A stretch of 64,000 nt of DNA from Asterias rubens (taxonomy: Eukaryota; Echinodermata; Asteroidea; Forcipulatida; Asteriidae): the NCBI RefSeq assembly GCF_902459465.1, contig NC_047065.1, positions 16,035,634-16,099,633 on the forward strand, given 5' to 3'. A program made the translations under genes and the position numbers. Every line of letters starts with the position of its first letter. Position 1 is the stretch's first letter. Positions 1 through 11,548 of this stretch are shown here, piece after piece. The notes beneath the pieces are model-generated. The model ran no database searches. It was not told where the DNA came from and was given only the letters and a program-made list of their open reading frames with translations.

Positions 1-574
1 TGTACTTTTATACAAACATTACCGAAAGGGTAAAAAATTGTGCATAAATATTAAGCTATCTTTTAAAAATTGAACTACGATTCCAGTTGTTTACTGCAAG
101 AATCTTGAAAAATTGGTTTTCAGAAACTCGGGCGGTGCAGTGACTAGAGGGTTAAAGCATATTGCTCAAAAATACAATTGTCATGACTGGGACTCGAACC
201 CACACTCTGGTGATTAGAAATGCTTGAATCCAGTGCTCTAAACCACTCAGCCACAGCATGCCACTTGGCAGTCTAAAGAGCAGTTTATCAGAAATACAGG
301 GCAAGTCAAAAAGAAGTTGACAGGGATTGGTGATGTTTTTCAAAACAAACAAGTGACACTCAAAAGTTCAGTGAAGTTTATATTCAACAATCACTCTCTC
401 CTGCTTATTAAAAAAAAAATGGGGAAAAAATGAAAGAAATTGATCATTCCTAAGAGGAGTTGAGTTATGTCTATTTTAGTCAGTGAAGGGTTTGGGTTTA
501 GTTAAAAATAAAACTTACACTGTATACTTTGGTTGTTTCATGTTTCTTACGGTACTTTGCGTATACCAACACAG
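1..574. other. Intron or upstream part of the nucleotidase gene
   Basis: No exon can be supported here. The stretch should be intron of the gene that starts left of the window, because the first visible exon begins in the middle of a phosphoesterase domain. It contains one tRNA-derived SINE fragment (listed separately) and low-complexity A/T tracts. Confidence 0.6.
170..258 (-). mobile_element. tRNA-derived SINE fragment (Ser/Leu-like head)
   Basis: On the minus strand this reads as a type-II tRNA-like head: GTGGCTGAGTGG (A-box region), a long variable arm, then GGGTTCGAGTCC (B-box region). Related copies lie at 14400-14575, 15190-15600, 21780-22130, 46280-46500 and 56310-56545. It has no complete acceptor stem, so it is called a SINE rather than a tRNA gene. 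Confidence 0.7.
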
Positions 575-3500
575 AGATTATCAACAAGGAATTAGAGGAC
601 AAACTAGGGACCCTTGAAGTGGACTTGGATGCAAGGTTCGCCTTGATCAGAACTCAGGAAACAAACATTGGTAGGTACAACTTATGTCTTGCAGTGACAC
701 TTCTGAAAAATTAAAAACCAATAAAAAAATAGTTAATATTATTGGGGTTTTTTTCTTTTTTGGGGGGGGGGGGGGGGGGGTTATGGGCATATTTTCAACA
801 CTTTTGAAAAAAAAGCTTAAAAAAACAACAATTATTTGGGGGCATATTTAGTAGTTGTTAGTTTGCTTTTACATCAGTGTAAAGGCTGAACATACACGTA
901 CAGTTGTATCCCTCATCTCTTTTAAGCAATAATTGTTTTTTCAAAGAGTATCTTAAAAGCAAACTGTACCTTTGGTTTTTTGGACCATTTGATTGCTTTA
1001 ATCCTATGCAAATGTACACGTATACATTTCAAAAGGCGGTCACGTTTTTTGATACAAAGCCAACAATCCAGAGCAAATATGTTCATGCAGGAAGAATAAT
1101 CCCAGATAGAAACACACCATCTGAGAAGCGTTGTTCTAGATTCAAATTTTTGTGCATAAAAACTGGTGGTCTGGTGGTAAGACGTCTGCTCTAGCAGTGT
1201 AAAGGTCCACGGGTTCGATTCCCGCCCGCGTGATTTGCTTGTGGATTGTGGTGCCTGGGTGACAGTTAAGTGCATCCCTCGCCTTGAAGTGACCGTCTGT
1301 GGCCTTTTGAGTAAGGCGTCTTCTGTCATAAAATATATATTTATATACACAACAAATTGTGTTTTGCAGGTAACTTTGTGACTGACATTATGCTGGCGAC
1401 CAGCAATGCAGACATAGCGTTACTGAACTCGGGAACGTTTCGATCAGACACCATCCACCAGGCTGGGGACTTCAAGAAGAGAGATTTAATGTGTCTGCTT
1501 CCAATGATAGACGTCTTAGTCGTCCTTCAAATAACAGGTATCAATCAGAATTTATAAGCAGTACTGAGAGGTCTACTGAGTTCCCAAAATCTACTCCGCG
1601 GCAGTAAACTAAAATAGCAAGACAAGTTCTCAAAAGAACACACAGCAAAGTAGATATCATATGGTGTTAAAAAAAATATATATTTATATTTTCCTATGCA
1701 ATCACGCAGACATATTAATGTCAAGAGAGATTCTTTCTCTGATTTGCACAATTTTAAACTTTATAGCGTGTACGTCATGTGACTTGCTCCAAACTAATTG
1801 TAAGTCAGCATCACAGGAAAGCTCCAATAAAGAAATTCAGACTTTGGCTGCCAAAACTCAGAAATTATTTGGGGCAGTCAGCAGCACTGCTGGTTTGTAA
1901 ATGATCCAATTAAAAGATTGGGGTCCACTATTTGGATAAGGAATTGCATTTAGATAACAGGTGTGAGTTGGTAAAGATGAAAAACATGTATTATTCTGGC
2001 CTCTTTCTTGAATGGAGCTTTAAATCAATGAGAATCTCTGCCATGATATTCTTCCCTTTTAAAACTGATTTCTGACTTTTTGCGTGTTGTTATTATTTTT
2101 TTTACAGGTGTGCAGTTGTGGCAAACTTTGGAGAATGGCGTCTCCCAGCATCCAAAGAAAGAGGGCCGCTTCCCTCAAGTCAGCGGGATGAAGTTCGGAT
2201 TCGATCCTGATGCAGAACCTGGCTGTAGAATCGATCCTTACTCAATCAGTATTGGGGATCAACCAATCTCACCGAGTAAGGTAGGATCCTTGTTAAATTG
2301 ACTGAAGACGACTCTGGGCTGACAGAAAATTCTGACCTGAGGTTGTAATTGCTTACAGACAAAATGAGCGTTACTCACATGGCAGTGCTCCAAATAAAAC
2401 CGGACCACAGACTCAAGGCCAGTGGTTTTAGCTTTGGGCTCAGTAAGCCCGGTTCATACTTCCTGCGAATGCGAAGCAAATTTGACATGAATTTGACGTC
2501 ACAACCCCCCTTTCGCAGCGATATTCGTAATTGAGTCGAACAGAGCTCAACTGCTGCGAATTGTTCATTGCGAATTTGTGACGTCAACATTCGCTTCCTA
2601 TTCGCATTCACAGGAAGTATGATCGGCTTTACCGGACAAGCTCGTTGATCACGTGTTTTCCAGTTCTGTTCAATAATACATGTAACATTGTGTTTCATTG
2701 TGTAATAAGCTGGATTCGAACCAGGGCCCAAAGAAACCATGACAGACCAGATCTTCATATACATTTGCACGCACGTCACACGCGGCGACTGATGCCACGC
2801 TCACCATGTTGGTGGGCAGTTAGGTTTACGTGTATTAACGCCGCGTCGCCTAAAACGCGCACTTCACTGCATGACGCAGTTATATATGAAAACGCACAGT
2901 GAAATTGCCCACCAATATGGCGCATTGAAGATTTTTCTGATGATGACGTCAGGTGAAATGGGTTAATAGCCCCAAAATGTGGAATAAGCTTCTTACCCAG
3001 ATCAGATATGCCAGCTCACTCACCTCATTCAAGACACTCCTTAAAGCTCACGTTCCAGCAGGCTTAACTAACCATTCAAATGTGCCCCAGTGCCTTAGAA
3101 CAAACTCTTGATTTTGGCGCTCTACAAAATGACCTTTGATTGATTGATTGATTGATTGTCACAACCTTGTCTTTCATCACAGGTGTACAGACTCTGTACA
3201 AAGGACTACATAGCCCAGGGTAAAGATGGCTACGACACCCTTAGGGTTTGTAGACAGCTCTCATCAGCAGAGGAAGGTCCCGTCCTCTCCACCGTCGTCC
3301 AGAATCATTTCCTCTCCATCAACATAGTCAAGGGGCTCAAGCCGTGTCACTCGGGACATAGACAGAGCCTTATTAGTCTCAGCAGGTATGTTAGAGTAGA
3401 AGAGTCAGTCTATCGGTCAACAACAACCATCACGGACAAAATACCAGGGTCATGTGAAACTAAACATACCTCTTCCCCATGGACATCAACCATAGTGCAG

Positions 3501-6411
3501 GCCATTTAATATGTTCCACAGCTGTGAGAGAACATATTATCCCATCCCTAATAGGGAACTTTTGCTACCATTTCAAGATTGCTTTTTTAAAATGCTCCTT
3601 GATATGTTTCCTGGGGTGGATTTCACAAAGAGTTAGGACTAGTCTTATCTCGAGTTAGGACCAGTTACTCGTCCTAACTTAGGACTATCCATGCAATTTG
3701 TATATCTCCTAGGACTAGTCCTAAGTTAGGACTAGTCCTAACTCTTTGTGAACTCGACCCCAGTTTACTGTCACGTTACACTCCTCCACTAGTTCTTCGG
3801 TCCACACTTGACATCATTCGCCCCGAGCAAACAAAGTTCTAGGTCAAAAAGCTTCCAGTGTAGCTGGTCCAATGATTTGGAACAATCTTCCTACTGTCTC
3901 ACCTTTTTCCATGTTAATTGCTTTCAAGTGCACTATGATCTTGATGGAATAGCACCTTGTAACTTTTAATTGTTATGATAATTGTAAATAACCATGTCAC
4001 ATTATGTATCTCTGGCAGGCGTCACAGTCTACTACGGCAGGCAAACTTAGACCTGGCAGAGAGAGCTCAGTGCACTGTGGATCCCGTAGTGGAAGGACGT
4101 ATCTTCCATCTCCCAGACGAACAGCGCCCTCTGGTAAAAGAACGTCAGTCGCAGTTCCTACAAGCGTACAAGGAAGAAGTGGAAATGCAACTCGCCAACA
4201 ACAATAACTCTCAAATGTGTCAAACTGGTAGGTCAGAAGTCTCTCATAATATAGGCATTTTTGGGGGTTGAACAAAGATAAATTGACTAGAGTGAGTTTT
4301 GAACCAGAACCTCGGGATTAATGAACCAGCGCTCAACCAACTGAGCTGTCTAGCCCTATGTTGGTGGTCCCCCAGCTGCCGCTTCACAAGTTGTATTGTA
4401 ACTTGGGTGTGATCCCTCCCTACCATTGCTACACGGCAGCCGAGAGTTATATGGCTTCTGACTGGCACACCTGAAAAAAAAAGATATTGACAAACTAGGG
4501 AGACCACCAACATAGGGTTAGAAGGTTAGAAGGCTAAAAGTTGGTAGAACGCCAATATGGAATCTGAAGGTCAATGGTCCAGTTCCCGCTCTGGTCGATT
4601 TGTTGTTGTTCAACCCCGAATCAATTGTATAAAATCTTGTACAATTCATCTCATGATAACTTACTCCACATTTTGTTTTCTTCTTTAATTTTTTAACCAG
4701 CCGAAGACTCCTACCCCCAAACCCTGTCGAACCGGATCCCGGAGGTAATAGTTTCTGATGCAACGTTTTCATCTCCAAGTCCAGATGACGATGGTGACGA
4801 TGACGATGGTGACGATGACGATGAGATAGCGTCACCTTCCTCCTCGTTTGTTTCTATATTTGATGATGAGGACATGAGATGTTTGTGGGGAGCTGTACAG
4901 AAAGATGATTTAGCTCAGGTACTAGGCTATTTCTAAAGTTTATGGGTGAGCGGTTCAGTTCTGGGCCCAATTTCAAAGAACGCTTAAGCGTAAAAAGTTG
5001 ATATTTTGTTTGCAAAAGCCTTCTGAGCGCACGGCAGCTCGGGCTGTATACTCCCCACGGATATGAGAAAGATTACAGGAATGTTGTTGGCCCAATGAAA
5101 GCGCAACGAGACCTTACTGAACATAATGTGCTTCATAAGCACTAGCTTTTATTTATTATTTATTAAAGTAGATTTTTGGACTGTGCATAGTGGGTAGAAC
5201 AATCTTGAAGACCAATGATGGTGACACCATGGCCCAATTTTATAGAGCTGCTTAAGCAAAAAATTCATTGCTTAATAAAAACAGATTACCGGCCAAGACT
5301 CAATTGTTATGCTAAGTAAACAACAGCTAAATACTAGTCATAAGCAATGTATATGGCATGAAATTTTGGCCAGTAACATGTGTAAAATAAACGAGCTATT
5401 TTCGTGCTTAAGCAATTTTTTTGCTTATAAAACAGCTCTATGAAATTGGCCCCATGTCTTATTTGAGCCATTAAAGATTCTGAACAGAACCAGTGATGCT
5501 CTGATCATCTTCATTTGACTCTATCATCAATCAGAGCATAGTGAAGATGAGCGAATGGAAATGTTGAGTTGTTAGAACATACCACCACAGCTCCTCAAAA
5601 GAGAAATTCTAAGTATTTTGTTGGATATTTTTGTCAATAGGTGAAACGTCTACACATTGACCAGTGTGTCAGCTTGGGTTTCATGTATAGGCAGACGTCA
5701 GCATTACATGAAGCTGTGCATCATGACGCAATGAGCGTGGCAGAATATTTATTACAAGAGGCTAAGATTGATCCAGATATCAGAGATGAGATATCACAGG
5801 TTGGTTATTTATTACAAATTTAAGAGGGAAAATCCGCAAGGAGTTTTGCTCAAAATATTGATTGGACTAGATGCTTTAAACAAATAATGCAAATCTGATG
5901 TTGGCATATTATTGTATCAGCTATAACTGAACTCAAACTTGTAACATACGACAAGAAGTGAAAATAAAACAAGATACTGGTTCGGCAATGTCCTCAGGAA
6001 ACCAACAAATCACCAGTGTGCAACCATCTTAACCTAGCAGCCCAAAGGCTGAAGGAAGTTGGTAGACTGAAAACAACTTGAAAAGGAACGATAGAGAAGG
6101 AAAGAATTCAGACTGCGTTCAACTCATGGAATATCGCTAGACATTTTCATCGAACGTTTTTTCATTGGAACTTATCTTTTTATCTACAACACACTTAGAA
6201 CACGCCGTTGATGCTTGCTGTGATGGACAACAACCACAGGATGGCCCAGCTCCTTCTCCAGAATTCAGCAACTCTGCACCTCGCTAACCAGGAGGGAATG
6301 TGTGCCAAAGACTTCTTGCCAGAGAACTCCTCAAGTCAGTTGAAGGGCCTTCTCAAAGACCAAGACAGCAACAGTGTACATCAAGCTGCCAGTAACGGTG
6401 GCATGTTGTAG
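575..6411 (+). CDS. 5'-nucleotidase-family phosphoesterase with C-terminal ankyrin repeats (5' end missing)
   Basis: Eight exons join in frame: 575-670, 1370-1537, 2108-2280, 3183-3385, 4019-4227, 4701-4918, 5641-5799 and 6199-6411, all with GT-AG introns, giving 478 residues to a TAG stop. The first exons encode a 5'-nucleotidase C-terminal domain: RTQETNIGNFVTDIM, then NSGTFRSDTIHQAGDF (the substrate-binding N-x-G-x-x-R type motif), then LLPMIDVLVVLQITG. The family hydrolyses nucleotide or sugar phosphates; the metal-binding metallophosphatase half should lie left of the window. An acidic Asp/Gly run follows in exon 6, and exons 6 to 8 then encode two to three ankyrin repeats (LWGAVQKDDLAQVKRL; SALHEAVHHDAMSVAEYLL; NTPLMLAVMDNNHRMAQLLL). 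The ankyrin part suggests an intracellular protein rather than a secreted ecto-nucleotidase (inference). The closest names I know are invertebrate YfkN-like or mannosylglucosyl-3-phosphoglycerate phosphatase-like proteins; the substrate is not known. The first exon's start is inferred from the acceptor only. Confidence 0.87.
762..780. repeat. Poly-G tract
   Basis: A run of about 19 G. It is a likely site of sequencing length error and could form a G-rich structure. Confidence 0.9.
1160..1325 (+). mobile_element. tRNA-derived SINE (second family) in a nucleotidase intron
   Basis: CTGGTGGTAAGACGTCTGC followed by a B-box-like GGGTTCGATTCCCGCC gives a tRNA-like head, and the tail runs on to about 1325, close to the acceptor of exon 2. 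A diverged relative is at 34235-34375. Loss of tRNA cloverleaf pairing argues against a functional tRNA. Confidence 0.65.
2449..2625. mobile_element. Foldback element, family G
   Basis: The ends are inverted copies of CATACTTCCTGCGAATGCG, and the body pairs with itself around internal TTTGACGTCACAA-like arms. A second copy is at 26367-26531. It is short and non-coding with inverted ends, so it is MITE-like. It lies in an intron of the nucleotidase gene. Confidence 0.7.
2765..2967 (-). mobile_element. MITE-like element, family F (inverted copy)
   Basis: Same element as 8710-8932 and 51898-52101 but in reverse orientation. One end carries CACCTGACGTCATCATCAGA, and the interior carries the CACCATGTTGGTGGGCA and GGCGACTGATGCCACGCTC blocks. 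It lies in an intron of the nucleotidase gene. Confidence 0.75.
3000..3160 (+). mobile_element. LINE 3' end fragment with (TTGA)n tail
   Basis: One frame reads SSLTSFKTLLKAHVPAG, the usual C-terminal end of L2/CR1-type reverse transcriptase ORFs. It is followed by a short 3' UTR containing GCGCTCTACAAAATG and a microsatellite tail of TTGA units, as these LINEs typically have. The fragment is 5' truncated and ends just upstream of the exon 4 acceptor. Confidence 0.7.
3612..3762. mobile_element. Foldback element, family L (TTAGGACTAGTCC)
   Basis: A near-perfect inverted repeat with ends of the type TTTCACAAAGAGTTAGGAC. The arms are themselves built from short palindromic units (CTAGTCCTAAGTTAGGACTA type). 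Other copies lie at 27186-27320 and 38950-39118. Confidence 0.8.
3836..3960 (+). mobile_element. LINE reverse-transcriptase C-terminal relic
   Basis: One frame reads KASSVAGPMIWNNLPTVSP and continues to AFKCTMI before a stop. This is the AGPxxWNxLP...FK signature near the end of L2/CR1/Rex-type reverse transcriptases. It is short and 5' truncated, and sits in the nucleotidase intron just before exon 5. Confidence 0.72.
4280..4520 (-). mobile_element. tRNA-derived SINE carrying an inserted foldback
   Basis: The minus strand has AGCTCAGTTGGTTGAGCGC (a classic A-box head) followed by a B-box-like region. TGTTGGTGGTC at 4358-4368 recurs inverted at 4502-4512, so about 150 bp between them look like a later foldback insertion. 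A relative lies at 43935-44330. Confidence 0.65.
4784..4824 (+). repeat. Coding microsatellite: Asp/Gly acidic run
   Basis: A near-perfect 15-bp repeat (GATGGTGACGATGAC type) lies in frame in exon 6 of the nucleotidase-ankyrin gene and encodes an acidic D/G linker between the enzyme part and the ankyrin part. Such repeats often vary in copy number; both reading and frame are clear. Confidence 0.85.
5229..5456. mobile_element. Foldback element, family B
   Basis: Inverted ends GGCCCAATTTTATAGAGCTG and CAGCTCTATGAAATTGGCCC bound about 228 bp. The interior has the family hallmarks: AAGCAA runs, GGCCAAGACTC, and ACAGCTAAATACTAGTCA. Other complete or split copies are at 12180-12386, 15030-15697, 28474-28990 and 41334-41547. 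It lies between exons 6 and 7. Confidence 0.82.
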
Positions 6412-7394
6412 ACATTTTCTGGCCTGATATTTCTATCTTATATAAGGACATCTGTATGAGGTAAGATTGTATTTCTATTTGAACTTTTCAATGGGCACCA
6501 AGGCAATGAGCAGGAGAATGGAGGCCGTTGCCATCATTGCCTATAAAAAGTTTGTTCCTGTGCAGGGCATACTTCTATCTTGTTTGTGCAGGGGCAGTAT
6601 TGGATTTCTATTCATTTCAATGGGCACCAAGGTAATGGAGAATGGAGGCTGTTGCTTCCATTGCCTATATGAAGTATCAGGCCTGGACAAATACACTTGT
6701 TTTGGGGGTGCAACATGTACATCAACAAATAGTGTTAAAATGGAATGACAGTTACCTCATGGCCCAACAAATTTTATCATGAAGTGTTTTCCTTCCATAA
6801 GCGAGTACCTTTTAAGGATCATTTATTTATATATTAAGTTTTCATGTCCATGCAGCTTTCAAAAAAATTATCAAATGGCAATAATACACAAAAGATGGTT
6901 TAATTTTTCAGTCCAGTGAAAAGTTTTAAAGTGGAAGATTGTTGGTCCTGTAGAGATGTTTCAGAAAGTTAAGCCCTCTAGTAATTGCTTAGTTTATTCA
7001 TTACTGTGGTATTTTTGACATACACAAACCCTGGTATTAATTGCTGATTAAAAATCTGTTTACTGAGAGCAAAAGAAGCCTGGGCCTAATTTCATGGTGC
7101 TACTTACTGCAGAATTACAGCTGATATTGGGGATCAATCACAGCTAAGCGTTTCTACTAGGCAGCTTCGTTTTACAAACACCATGTTCCTCAACATCCCT
7201 TGTTATAATTTTAGTTTTATTAGACTTTACACTGGCAAAAAAAATATAAATAAACAAGCCGATACATAAAGATAAGAAACAAAGAAGCAAAATAGCTAAA
7301 AAATACCAAGCCAGTGAGTGGCGAGGAGGAACAGGGGACCAGCACCTCTACAAAGCCGTCCTGCCACAAAGAATGTCCCCTAAAAATAATACCC

Positions 7395-7975
7395 ACACAC
7401 TAAACACACTTTGGGAGACCGTTCTTTTTCACACGCTGGACCATCTATTTGGAATGCTCTTCCAAAGTAGACACTCTTTCCAGCTACAAAACTAACTTAA
7501 AATCTCACTTGTTCAGTCTGGGCTTAAAGACACTGGACACTATTGGTAATTGTCAAAGACCAGTCTTCTCACTTGTTGTATCTCAACATATGCATGCAAT
7601 AACAAACCTGTGTAAATTTGAGCTCAGTCGGTCTTCGAAGTTGCGAGATAATAATGAAAGAAAAAAACACCCTTGTCACTCCATATAGTCACACGAAGTA
7701 GTTTGCTTTCAGATGCTTTATTTCGAGACCTCAAATTCTAAATCTGAGGTCTCAAACTCAAATTCGTGGAAAATTACTTCTTTGTTTGAAAACTACGTCA
7801 CTTCAGAGGGAGCCGTTTCTCACATTGTTTTGTATGACAATAATTATTTTGAGTAATTACCAATAGTGTCCACTGCCTTCTAAGTGAACAGTCATCAGCA
7901 GAGTTCCTTTTCTATGCGCCGGGAGTGTCTTTCTGACGGATATAGCGCACTACAAATGTCCATTATTATTATTTC
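7395..7975 (+). mobile_element. LINE 3' end split by a family A foldback
   Basis: Left part, to 7523: DRSFSHAGPSIWNALP, then after a frameshift STLSSYKTNLKSHLFSLG, the C-terminal end of an L2/CR1-like reverse transcriptase. Right part, from 7881: a 3' UTR with AGCGCACTACAAATG and an (ATT)n tail. The 357 bp between are a family A element, so the LINE end is older than that insertion. Confidence 0.75.
7524..7880. mobile_element. Foldback element, family A, copy 1
   Basis: The inverted ends are of the type TTAAAGNCACTGGACACTAT and ATAGTGTCCACTGCCTT. The interior has the GGAGCCGTTTCTCACA block, a central GAGGTCTC palindrome region, and GGTAATTGTCAAAGACCAG. It is non-coding and inserted in a LINE 3' end. 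Confidence 0.88.
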
Positions 7976-8709
7976 TGACCTAGGCTTACAGCTCGTAGAA
8001 TTACATACTTTAAAGGGTGCTGACAGCACAGAAGTCTGCAGTAAGCATGCGCCATGAGAGTGGGCCCAGATGTCCAAAACAAGGGTTTGTGTGAAAATGG
8101 GCTGTAAGGGTAATGTATTGTATAGTCAGTTTAATGTTAATGCAGATTCATGTTAATGCAGTTAAAAAGGATATCTTTGTTATGCAATCTGTCCGTGAAG
8201 GCGTGACTGAACTGTAATTGTTAGAAACAGTTGTTTTATTGCCTGGCAATTCTCTGTGTTTCGACATTTAAGCCAAGATGGTATCATTATGGGATTTTAA
8301 CACTATTAAAGCATAGATTATGCTCTTTTTAGAACCTAAATGACCTGGGTCAACAAATGACTCATTTTGCTTGGTAACACAGTGAGGTATTGTTATTCAA
8401 TTGACAAATTCAAGACTGACAGACTTTTGAACTAATTGTAACTATGAAGTAATTTTTTTTGCAATGTTTTTTTTTCACATATCAGTGCCGCATATACATG
8501 TAGATATAAAACAGAAGTGCCTTATTGTGGGAGTGCCTTTTAACTTGTAATTTGAGTTTACATTTGATGAAGTAACTCATTGAGTGCCTTTGATTTGTAT
8601 TCACCATCTCACCGAGTTGGTGATTTGCTCCTTTGTTCATTAGAAACTTATCAACAGCAAATTGCACCGTTGCCTTTCTGTCGGTTTTTGTTCATGCAAA
8701 GTTCTTGTT

Positions 8710-8932
8710 ATTGACCCATTTCACCTGACGTCATCATCAGAAAAATTTGGAATTCGCCAAACTGGTGGGCAATTTCACTGTACGTTTTTATATATATAAC
8801 TCTATGCTGTGTGTTATGCAGGGAAGTGCACATTTTATGCGACGCAGCGTTAATATACGCAAACCAAATTTCCCACCAACATGGTGAGCGTGGCATCAGT
8901 CGCCGCGTGTGACGCGCGTGCAAGGGGTCAAT
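8710..8932 (+). mobile_element. MITE-like element, family F
   Basis: It starts ATTGACCCATTTCACCTGAC and ends GTGCAAGGGGTCAATA, so TTGACCC recurs inverted at the two ends as short terminal inverted repeats. The interior matches 2765-2967 (inverted) and 51898-52101. Confidence 0.8.
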
Positions 8933-9842
8933 AGTATACTATCCTGTTATTTGGCACAAGTTTTTCATTCGCTGACAACGTTTACTTCGTCAGTTTCAAT
9001 ATTTCCCACCCGAGTGATTTGCCTGCGGATTTTTTTCCTTCTTCAGAAACCACTGAGTATTTAATGCTTCATACACATCGGTGTATAAGGGTAAAAACCA
9101 AATTATATTCATTTTTTATTGAGCCTTTTTTCTTTTCTTCATTTGAATAACGTTATTTTTTTAGTATTATCTCTGTATTGACGCTCGAGGCTAGTTTATA
9201 TTATATTTTATGAAACCCTTTACTTTATGTTTTTATTTTATATAACTTTCACTGTTGTATATTGCAGGGTACATTTGAATATTTTGTATTCTTCATAACT
9301 TACTCTGTTCCTTGAAACTAAAAAAAATTCTGTTTTTTTTTTTTTTAAACAAAGACAACTATAAAGACCAACGTTATTTTATGTTGTTATTTTTCAGCAC
9401 TATTGTATTCTTGGTGTATTATTTATTGATATTTTGTTGGTACACCTTTTTTGTAGTTGTGCTAAATATAATATGTAAATATGTTTTAAATCTTTGTGAA
9501 ATATTTTGGGTAATTTTCATCTTTCACTATTAAAATAGCAATACTCTAATGGTGGAATTATTTTCTGAATTGGTTTCATACAACGAAACAGTATTAAGTG
9601 TTGGGTCTGAACTTTGATAGTATTTCAGACGTAAACATTTCGCTGGAGATTTGGTATTGGTTAGTCATGATATTCCTCCCATTTGATTCTGGTTTAAAAT
9701 ATTTATTTTGTTAATGTTTTATTTTTTCTATGGGGGGGGGGGCCTTAATATACAAATCTGCAAATTTGTTATTAAAGGAAAGGTATACCTTTGATTTGTT
9801 TTTAACCGTTTGAATGTTTTAATTTGTGAATTATAACATTTT

Positions 9843-10155
9843 GCCCTAAAATGCACAAGGCTATGCACAAGGCTATATATATACAATGTATAGCCTTTGT
9901 GAATTTATCCAATTTTGTCTTAAAATGCACAAGGCCTTGTGAATTTATCAAATTTTGTCTTAAGATGCACAAGGCATTGTGAATTTATCAAATTTTGTCT
10001 CAAAATACACAAGGCCTTGTGAATTTATAAATTTTGCCCTAAAATGCACAAGGTTTATATTATGAATTTAGCAACTTTTGTCTCAAAATGCACAAAGCCT
10101 TGTGAATTTGTCAAATTTTGTCTCAAAATGCACAAGGCTGCCTTATGAATTTTAA
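9843..10155. repeat. Tandem array, about 41-bp period
   Basis: About seven imperfect units of AAAATGCACAAGGCCTTGTG followed by AATTTATCAAATTTTGTCT. The first unit carries a TATATATA expansion. Each unit contains a short palindrome (CACAAGGCCTTGTG), so each can form a small hairpin. It is non-coding. Confidence 0.88.
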
Positions 10156-10480
10156 ACCAAATTGGATGACAAACACCATGTATGTAAATCAAACCTTGTA
10201 CTCGGACAGTGTATTCCTTTTTTCCTTGCGTCCGTCAAAGTCCATTTTTATTACATGAAATGAGGAATAACCTCTTGCCAGGTTGTTTGGGGGTAAGTAG
10301 TTAAAGTAGAATATCGCTGATTGGTGGTAATTTGGGAACATCAAATTATACATAAAGTTTAATATTTCACACTTACACACTTTTTAATCCAATCAACCTG
10401 TTTTTTTTATATATATTATTGTATAATGATCCCAGAACTCAACAGTATTGTACATTTTGGATGATTCATTAAACAATGGT

Positions 10481-10878
10481 TTAAAGGAACATGTTGCCTT
10501 GTAAAGGACAAATTGGTCTATTAAAACCATTTGAAACCGTTCGTTATGAAATGCATATGGTTAGAAAGATGTTTTAAAAGTAGAATATAATGATCCACAC
10601 AAGTATCACTCAAAACTGCACGGTTTTCCTTTCACGAGTTGGTCTATTAATATCACCATCGGCCATTTATGGGAGTTACAATTTTGACTCCCATAAATGG
10701 CCGACCGTGTTAGTCGCCGAGGTAAAAAGAAAACCACGCAATTTCGAGATGTATGTGTAGATCATCGTCTTCTATTTTAATAATATCTTTCTAACCATAT
10801 GCATTTTATAACATACTGTTACAGAACGTTTTTCAAAGACCCAACTCAACCGATCCAAGGTAACGTGTTCCTTTAAAT
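10481..10878. mobile_element. Foldback element, family C, copy 1
   Basis: The ends are TTAAAGGAACATGTTGCCTT and inverted AAGGTAACGTGTTCCTTTAA. The centre is the palindrome CATAAATGGCCGA around TGACTCCCATAAATGG. Copies at 25697-26070 and 28495-28860, and a fragment at 33425-33535. Confidence 0.85.
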
Positions 10879-11167
10879 ACTGCATCTTTGCATTAACATG
10901 TTTGGTATTGCAGCTGTGACACTGTTGCATTAATAATGGGGTTTTTTTTAAACAGCAGTTTGTAGAAGTAAAGATGTGCATTCATTTATCAAAATAGTTC
11001 ATTATTTATTCCAACTTGTGCAGCTCTTGAATTATAAGAGGTTTATATAAAGGCAGTTTTATTTTCTTTTCAACAAACTTATATTGTACTGCATGCTTTT
11101 ATGCAAAATAAAAAGTTCAGATAATTAAGTTTATCATAGCAAGTTTTTACTTTGTCACGTTGACCAA

Positions 11168-11548
11168 TAAAGGTGCTTGACAAATTTGGTAATTGTCAAA
11201 GACTAGTATTCTCACTTGGTGTATCTCAGTATAAGCATACAATAATGAATTGGTAAAGAAGTTGCAAGAAAACAATGAAACAATGAACAATGAAAGAAAA
11301 AACACCCGGGCCTTGTTACACAATTGTGTGCGATTTTTAGATGATTGAAAAAGGCATCAGGCCTGAAGCCTTTTTTCAGATTCAAATATTTTAGTAAGAA
11401 ATTACCTCTTTCTCAAAAAACGATGTAACTTCAGAGACTCGTCCTATCTCAATATTTGTTGTAGTATCTCCTTTGCTCATTGCCCAAGTAATTTGATAAA
11501 TGTTAATATGTTATGAGTATTAATTACAAAAATTGTCCAGTGCCTTTG
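11168..11548. mobile_element. Foldback element, family A, diverged copy
   Basis: TTTGGTAATTGTCAAAGACTA near the left end and TTGTCCAGTGCCTTTGAC at the right end match family A, as do the interior GAAAGAAAAAACACCC and TAACTTCAGAG blocks. It is more decayed than the other copies and its left terminus is altered. Confidence 0.6.

Noticed and set aside
2375..2779. 134-codon open frame on the minus strand
   Set aside because: It overlaps two foldback elements (families G and F) and has no family similarity; it is chance open sequence in mobile DNA.
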